From: Gemmobacter aquarius
Lineage (GTDB): Bacteria > Pseudomonadota > Alphaproteobacteria > Rhodobacterales > Rhodobacteraceae
Direction of reading: 5' to 3'
Assembly: GCF_003060865.1 (NCBI RefSeq)
Contig: NZ_CP028919.1
Span: 124,001 to 188,000, forward strand
Length of the DNA stretch: 64,000 nucleotides
Below are positions 60,739-64,000 of this stretch, one piece after another (positions within the stretch are counted from its first letter, which is position 1; each line of letters starts with the position of its first letter). The position numbers were made by a program, and so were the translations under genes. The notes under the pieces were generated by a model. That model worked only from the letters and a program-made list of their open reading frames with translations. It was not told where the DNA came from and ran no database searches.

Positions 60739-61635
60739 CTACTGGGCAGCGTTCTGGAGGGCGACCATGCTGTTCAAATAGGCGCCGAACTCGTCGCGCA
60801 ATTCGCTGCGGGCCAATGCAAAGGATACGGTTGCCTGAAGGAATCCCGCCTTCGATCCGCAATCGAAGCGGTCACCCAGAAAGCGGTAGGCCTGCACTGG
60901 GCTGCCTTCGCGGATCATGGATGCAATGGCATCGGTCAACTGGATTTCACCGCCTGCGCTGGCTTTAAGGCCATCCAGATGCTTGAAGATCGACGAGTCC
61001 AGAATGTAGCGCCCGATCACGGCCAGATTGGACGGCGCATCCTGCGGTTGCGGCTTTTCCACAATGCCTCGCACCTGCGCGACCCGACCGGCCACGCCCG
61101 CGACATCAAGGATGCCATAGGCGCTGGCCGCTGCGGGCGGAACCTCCATCGCGGCGATGACCGAACCGCCGGTACGGTCGTAAACATCGATCATCTGGCG
61201 CAGGCACGGCGTCGACGCCGAAATCACATCATCGGGCAGGATGACGGCGAAAGGTTCGTCGTTGATCAGATGGGCAGCGCATGCAATCGCGTGGCCAAGG
61301 CCGAGCGCCTGGTTCTGCCGCACATAGGTGACCGCGCCGCTATCCAGAGTGCAGTCGTGAACGATGCGAAGCAGATCCTTCTTGCCGGCTTTGGCAAGGG
61401 TACGCTCCAATTCGGGCGAGCGGTCGAAATAATCCTCGAGGTTGGATTTTCCCCGCGATGTCACGAAGATCAACTGTTCGATGCCCGAAGCCAGTGCTTC
61501 GTCTACCGCATATTGGATAAGGGGGCGGTCAACCAGCGTGAGGGTTTCTTTCGGAATTGCCTTCGTGGCGGGCAAGAATCGGGTGCCAAGGCCCGCAACC
61601 GGAAAGATCGCCTTCGTGACTTTGCCTTTGGCCAT
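60739..61635 (-). CDS. galU: UTP-glucose-1-phosphate uridylyltransferase
   Basis: 298 residues from ATG 61635. KAIFPVAGLGTRFLPATKAIPKETLTLVDRPLIQYAVDEAL, LGLGHAIACAAHLINDEPFAVILPDDVI, VEKPQPQDAPSNLAVIGRYIL and GGEIQLTDAI, RFDCGSKAGFLQA mark GalU. Supplies UDP-glucose for the polysaccharide. Longer upstream frames merge into the polymerase gene and are rejected. Located 7 bases before the chain-length gene. Confidence 0.96.
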   Translation of the reverse strand: MAKGKVTKAIFPVAGLGTRFLPATKAIPKETLTLVDRPLIQYAVDEALASGIEQLIFVTSRGKSNLEDYFDRSPELERTLAKAGKKDLLRIVHDCTLDSGAVTYVRQNQALGLGHAIACAAHLINDEPFAVILPDDVISASTPCLRQMIDVYDRTGGSVIAAMEVPPAAASAYGILDVAGVAGRVAQVRGIVEKPQPQDAPSNLAVIGRYILDSSIFKHLDGLKASAGGEIQLTDAIASMIREGSPVQAYRFLGDRFDCGSKAGFLQATVSFALARSELRDEFGAYLNSMVALQNAAQ

Positions 61636-61664
61636 CAGAAACTCCTGTCGTTCTGCAAGGGTTG

Positions 61665-62975
61665 TCAGCCGCGCTGGCTGATGGGCCGTCCGTAAGTGGC
61701 GGCCCGCGCTGTGGGAAAGCTTTGAGGCAGGGTTCGGGTTCCATGCTGCGGTGCAGAATGAGTGCGACGAAGGCTGTCGATCATGTGCAAGAGAACCCAT
61801 GGAACCAGAAACGAGCCCGCCGTGTACGGGGTGAAAAAATCGATTTCGACAAGCGACCGGATCAAAAACAGAACCGACAGACCCGCTACGATTGCTGTTG
61901 CCCGACTTTGCGCTTGCAGCATCGCGACCAGCGGCAGACCCAGGAGCATGAGGCACCAGATCGCCATAAGCGAGACGCCGACCAGACCGAGGCCGACATA
62001 GCTTTCGATTAGCGTATTGTGGAAGTGAAAGCCGGTCTGGGCCTCGATGTGGAACTCGGTCCAGAGCTCTTCCGCCTCGGCGCGACCGGGAATCCAGAAC
62101 GAATAGTAGCCGAGACCAAAGGCTTGATGGGTCTGTGCAAACTCTAGCCCTCTGGACCAGAGATACGTTCGTCCCGTCAGCGTGGAATCCTTGCCGAAGA
62201 CAGAAAACAGCACGTCGAGCGCACCGAGGTTCAACGCGGCGACAAGACCCAGAACAAACAGAACGCCTCCCAGTGCCACGGCCATGACACGCAACAGGCG
62301 CGGCAGACGGAGGACGCCGAGCGCAAGAAGAATGACGGCAAAGGCAAGGATTACTGTGATGAGCGAAGTCGCCGACTCTGTACGGATTAGCGTGAAGGCC
62401 GCGAAAGCACCGATCGCGATGGCAGCGACGACCCAAAGCCAACCGGCGAGGCGGGGGTTGGTCAGGGGATAGGCTGCGGCGATCAGGGTGATCGAGGCAA
62501 AAAGGCCAAGCTGGTTTTTCGAGCTGAACGCCCCGGCAAAGGCGTAAGTGCCATCGACCACATCATAGGCATATTCGCCGTTCAGCGTGGAGTAGATCAA
62601 CACGAATAACCCGCCCGCTAGCAGCCCCCGCGCGAGAGACGGCACTGAAGTGACACGGGCGGCCGCGAGGCCCAGAAGCACGGTGCTGCCCCATTGGATT
62701 GCGGCGCGCAGCGTTGCATCCGGCCTGTCGGACCAGAGTGTCGACAAAGCTGCCAAGGCCGGAACCAAAAGGAAGGGAAGCAAATGTTGCGGGCTTTGCA
62801 CGAGGCGCCCTGTCGGAAAGATCAGCACCGGCAGCCAGACAGAATAGAAAATCAGGATCGACGCTGATCCGATGCGGGTCGAGTAGGCGAATACGAACAG
62901 CGACACCGCGATTGCGGCGCTGACATATAGCCAGTTGCGAGCGGGATCGGTGAATAATCCGGCGTGAAGTTTCAT
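61665..62975 (-). CDS. O-antigen ligase/polymerase family membrane protein (Wzy/ExoQ-like)
   Basis: 436 residues from ATG 62975. About ten or more membrane spans (WLYVSAAIAVSLFVFAYSTRIG, STVLLGLAAARVTSV, LFASITLIAAAYPLT, AFAVILLALGVLRLP). The Wzy_C-type loop GRTYLWSRGLEFAQTHQAFGLGYYSFWIPG with FHFHNTLIESYVGLGLVGVSLMAIW identifies the WaaL/Wzy family; similar to ExoQ. It polymerises repeat units at the periplasmic face. The galU start is 30 bases downstream. Confidence 0.9.
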   Translation of the reverse strand: MKLHAGLFTDPARNWLYVSAAIAVSLFVFAYSTRIGSASILIFYSVWLPVLIFPTGRLVQSPQHLLPFLLVPALAALSTLWSDRPDATLRAAIQWGSTVLLGLAAARVTSVPSLARGLLAGGLFVLIYSTLNGEYAYDVVDGTYAFAGAFSSKNQLGLFASITLIAAAYPLTNPRLAGWLWVVAAIAIGAFAAFTLIRTESATSLITVILAFAVILLALGVLRLPRLLRVMAVALGGVLFVLGLVAALNLGALDVLFSVFGKDSTLTGRTYLWSRGLEFAQTHQAFGLGYYSFWIPGRAEAEELWTEFHIEAQTGFHFHNTLIESYVGLGLVGVSLMAIWCLMLLGLPLVAMLQAQSRATAIVAGLSVLFLIRSLVEIDFFTPYTAGSFLVPWVLLHMIDSLRRTHSAPQHGTRTLPQSFPTARAATYGRPISQRG

Positions 62976-63136
62976 TTTCGTGCTGTCCGTTAGGCCTGAA
63001 ACAAGCCTTGTGTCGGCTAATCGGTTCCCGACCCCGTCCTTTAGGATGTAAGGAGGGAACCTCAGGCAGCTGGCAGGCATGAGACGGCGGACGGACCGGT
63101 CGGGGAGCGGGCCGATGCTTACGCTGGAGAATGTGA

Positions 63137-63913
63137 ATGGATGATGGAAACTTGGGTCAGGCTGGAGGATTCCGGCCCGACGATGATTTTACCGGTAGAG
63201 TTTTTCGCAGCGCCGCTGCTGCGCTGCCAACCGAATTCGGCGTTGGCGAGAGAGGAAGGCACGAACACTTTCGCCCGCGCCGTCCTATCGAGATTTCCGA
63301 TGCGGCCGAGCTGCCAAAGGTGATTTTCGATCGTGTCGCTGCCTTGACAGGTTTGGCTTTGCTGATGCCGCTTATGCTTATCGTTGCGGCGATGATCTGG
63401 CGGCGCGATCCGGGTCCGGTGCTTTATGCCCACAAACGGATCGGGCGGCACGGGCGCATTTTCCACTGCCTCAAATTCCGCACGATGGTGCTCGACAGCG
63501 ATGCCGTCCTCGCGCGGCATCTGAGCGACAATCCGGCGGCTGCGGCGGAGTGGGCGGCCACCCGGAAATTGCGGGTCGATCCGAGGGTTACCGGCATAGG
63601 TGCCCGTTTGCGCAAGACCAGCATTGACGAATTACCGCAGCTTATCAACGTGCTGCGTGGCGAGATGAGTCTTGTCGGACCGCGGCCTATCGTGATGGAC
63701 GAGGCCCGCCATTACGGCGAGGCATTAGCGGCGTATCTGGCTGTTCGTCCCGGCGTTACCGGCCTGTGGCAGATCAGCGGCCGGAGCGACACGAGCTATG
63801 CCGAGCGTGTCGCACTGGACCGCGCCTATGTGCGAGGTCGCAATCTTATGAACGACCTGTGGATATTGATGCGTACGGTCGTAGTAGTAGCGAAGGGCCG
63901 TGGAAGCTATTGA
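63137..63913 (+). CDS. Undecaprenyl-phosphate sugar phosphotransferase (ExoY-like)
   Basis: 258 residues. A variable N-terminus, one membrane segment (VAALTGLALLMPLMLIVAAMIW) and the bacterial sugar transferase domain: GPVLYAHKRIGRHGRIFHCLKFRTMVLDSD, RVTGIGARLRKTSIDELPQLINVLRGEMSLVGPRPI, RPGVTGLWQISGRSD. Starts assembly by moving galactose- or glucose-1-phosphate onto undecaprenyl phosphate. Its short length (ExoY-type) lacks the multi-span WbaP N-terminus. Divergent from the polymerase gene. Confidence 0.93.
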   Translation: MDDGNLGQAGGFRPDDDFTGRVFRSAAAALPTEFGVGERGRHEHFRPRRPIEISDAAELPKVIFDRVAALTGLALLMPLMLIVAAMIWRRDPGPVLYAHKRIGRHGRIFHCLKFRTMVLDSDAVLARHLSDNPAAAAEWAATRKLRVDPRVTGIGARLRKTSIDELPQLINVLRGEMSLVGPRPIVMDEARHYGEALAAYLAVRPGVTGLWQISGRSDTSYAERVALDRAYVRGRNLMNDLWILMRTVVVVAKGRGSY

Positions 63914-64000
63914 CGGGCAGCGGTCAAGAAGCCGAGTCCCCAGCCAATGTGCATGACCATAGCCGCCGGCCCAGACAGCAACATTGGCAGACGGCGCGCC
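63907..64000 (-). CDS. C-terminal end of a probable glycosyltransferase (ExoA-like), gene continues outside window
   Basis: The minus-strand frame ends PMLLSGPAAMVMHIGWGLGFLTAARQ and stops at 63907, overlapping the ExoY-like stop by seven bases. The AAMVMHIGWGLGFL ending resembles the C-terminal membrane-associated helix of ExoA-type family-2 glycosyltransferases. Only about 30 residues are visible. Confidence 0.5.
   Translation of the reverse strand, partial: ARRLPMLLSGPAAMVMHIGWGLGFLTAARQ

Noticed and set aside
60739..62442. Long frame extending galU upstream to 62442
   Set aside because: The extra 269 codons overlap the polymerase gene in antisense-like composition; GalU homology starts at the ATG at 61635.

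Overview
The window is GC-rich alphaproteobacterial DNA, most likely a plasmid or chromid of a Rhodobacteraceae member. A DnaA-like plasmid initiator (27369-28052) lies beside parA-parB (28546-30935), and many products are of types usual in that family (DUF1403/ScpB pair, DUF3618 and holin-like stress proteins, NepR, LhgO-like oxidase). Species is not decidable from the sequence. I see no rRNA, tRNA, CRISPR array or recognisable insertion sequence.

Layout. (1) 1-11968 and 41391-64000 are two arms of one exopolysaccharide locus. The left arm has a tyrosine autokinase, manC-manB for GDP-mannose, an LpxL-like acyltransferase relative, an unusual GNAT / ATP-grasp / PP-loop trio, a pyruvyl transferase and a family-25 glycosyltransferase. 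The right arm has an RTX-tailed GH16 glycanase, glycosyltransferases, an acyltransferase relic, a CDP-sugar cassette headed by rfbF, an ABC flippase/exporter, an ExoK-like GH16, an outer-membrane OPX protein, a chain-length protein with a dead kinase domain, galU, a Wzy/ExoQ-type polymerase or ligase and an ExoY-type initiating transferase. (2) 11840-24023 is a gluconate/idonate catabolic island: LacI regulator, SDR 5-ketogluconate reductase, gluconokinase, two further dehydrogenases, L-idonate dehydrogenase, a lactonase and a sugar ABC importer, with two copies of a GntR-like operator (16683-16698, 20292-20307). (3) 24450-27129 encodes a taurine-type ABC importer. (4) 27369-33538 is the replication/partition core: initiator, candidate iterons, parAB, three copies of the palindrome TTCCCCGCGGGGAA, a decayed tyrosine recombinase with an inverted-repeat site, and DUF1403 plus ScpB. 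(5) 33554-41386 is an envelope/general-stress island. Eight gene starts inside it, plus one outlying small gene at 2.4 kb, are preceded by a match to the EcfG promoter (GGAAC-N16/17-CGTT or a close variant), and it encodes an orphan NepR anti-sigma factor but no EcfG or PhyR.

Several reading frames are broken. Five breaks can each be repaired by adding one base, in most cases to a G/C run (ABC ATPase, DUF3618 protein, two glycosyltransferases, a CcdA antitoxin); this could be consensus error or real decay. Other genes have internal deletions that keep both ends (recombinase, OafA-type acyltransferase, possibly a short glycosyltransferase).

Together the genes describe a replicon specialised for making, exporting and trimming an acidic, probably pyruvylated and mannose-containing exopolysaccharide, with sugar-acid use and a stress regulon that would be driven by a sigma factor encoded elsewhere.
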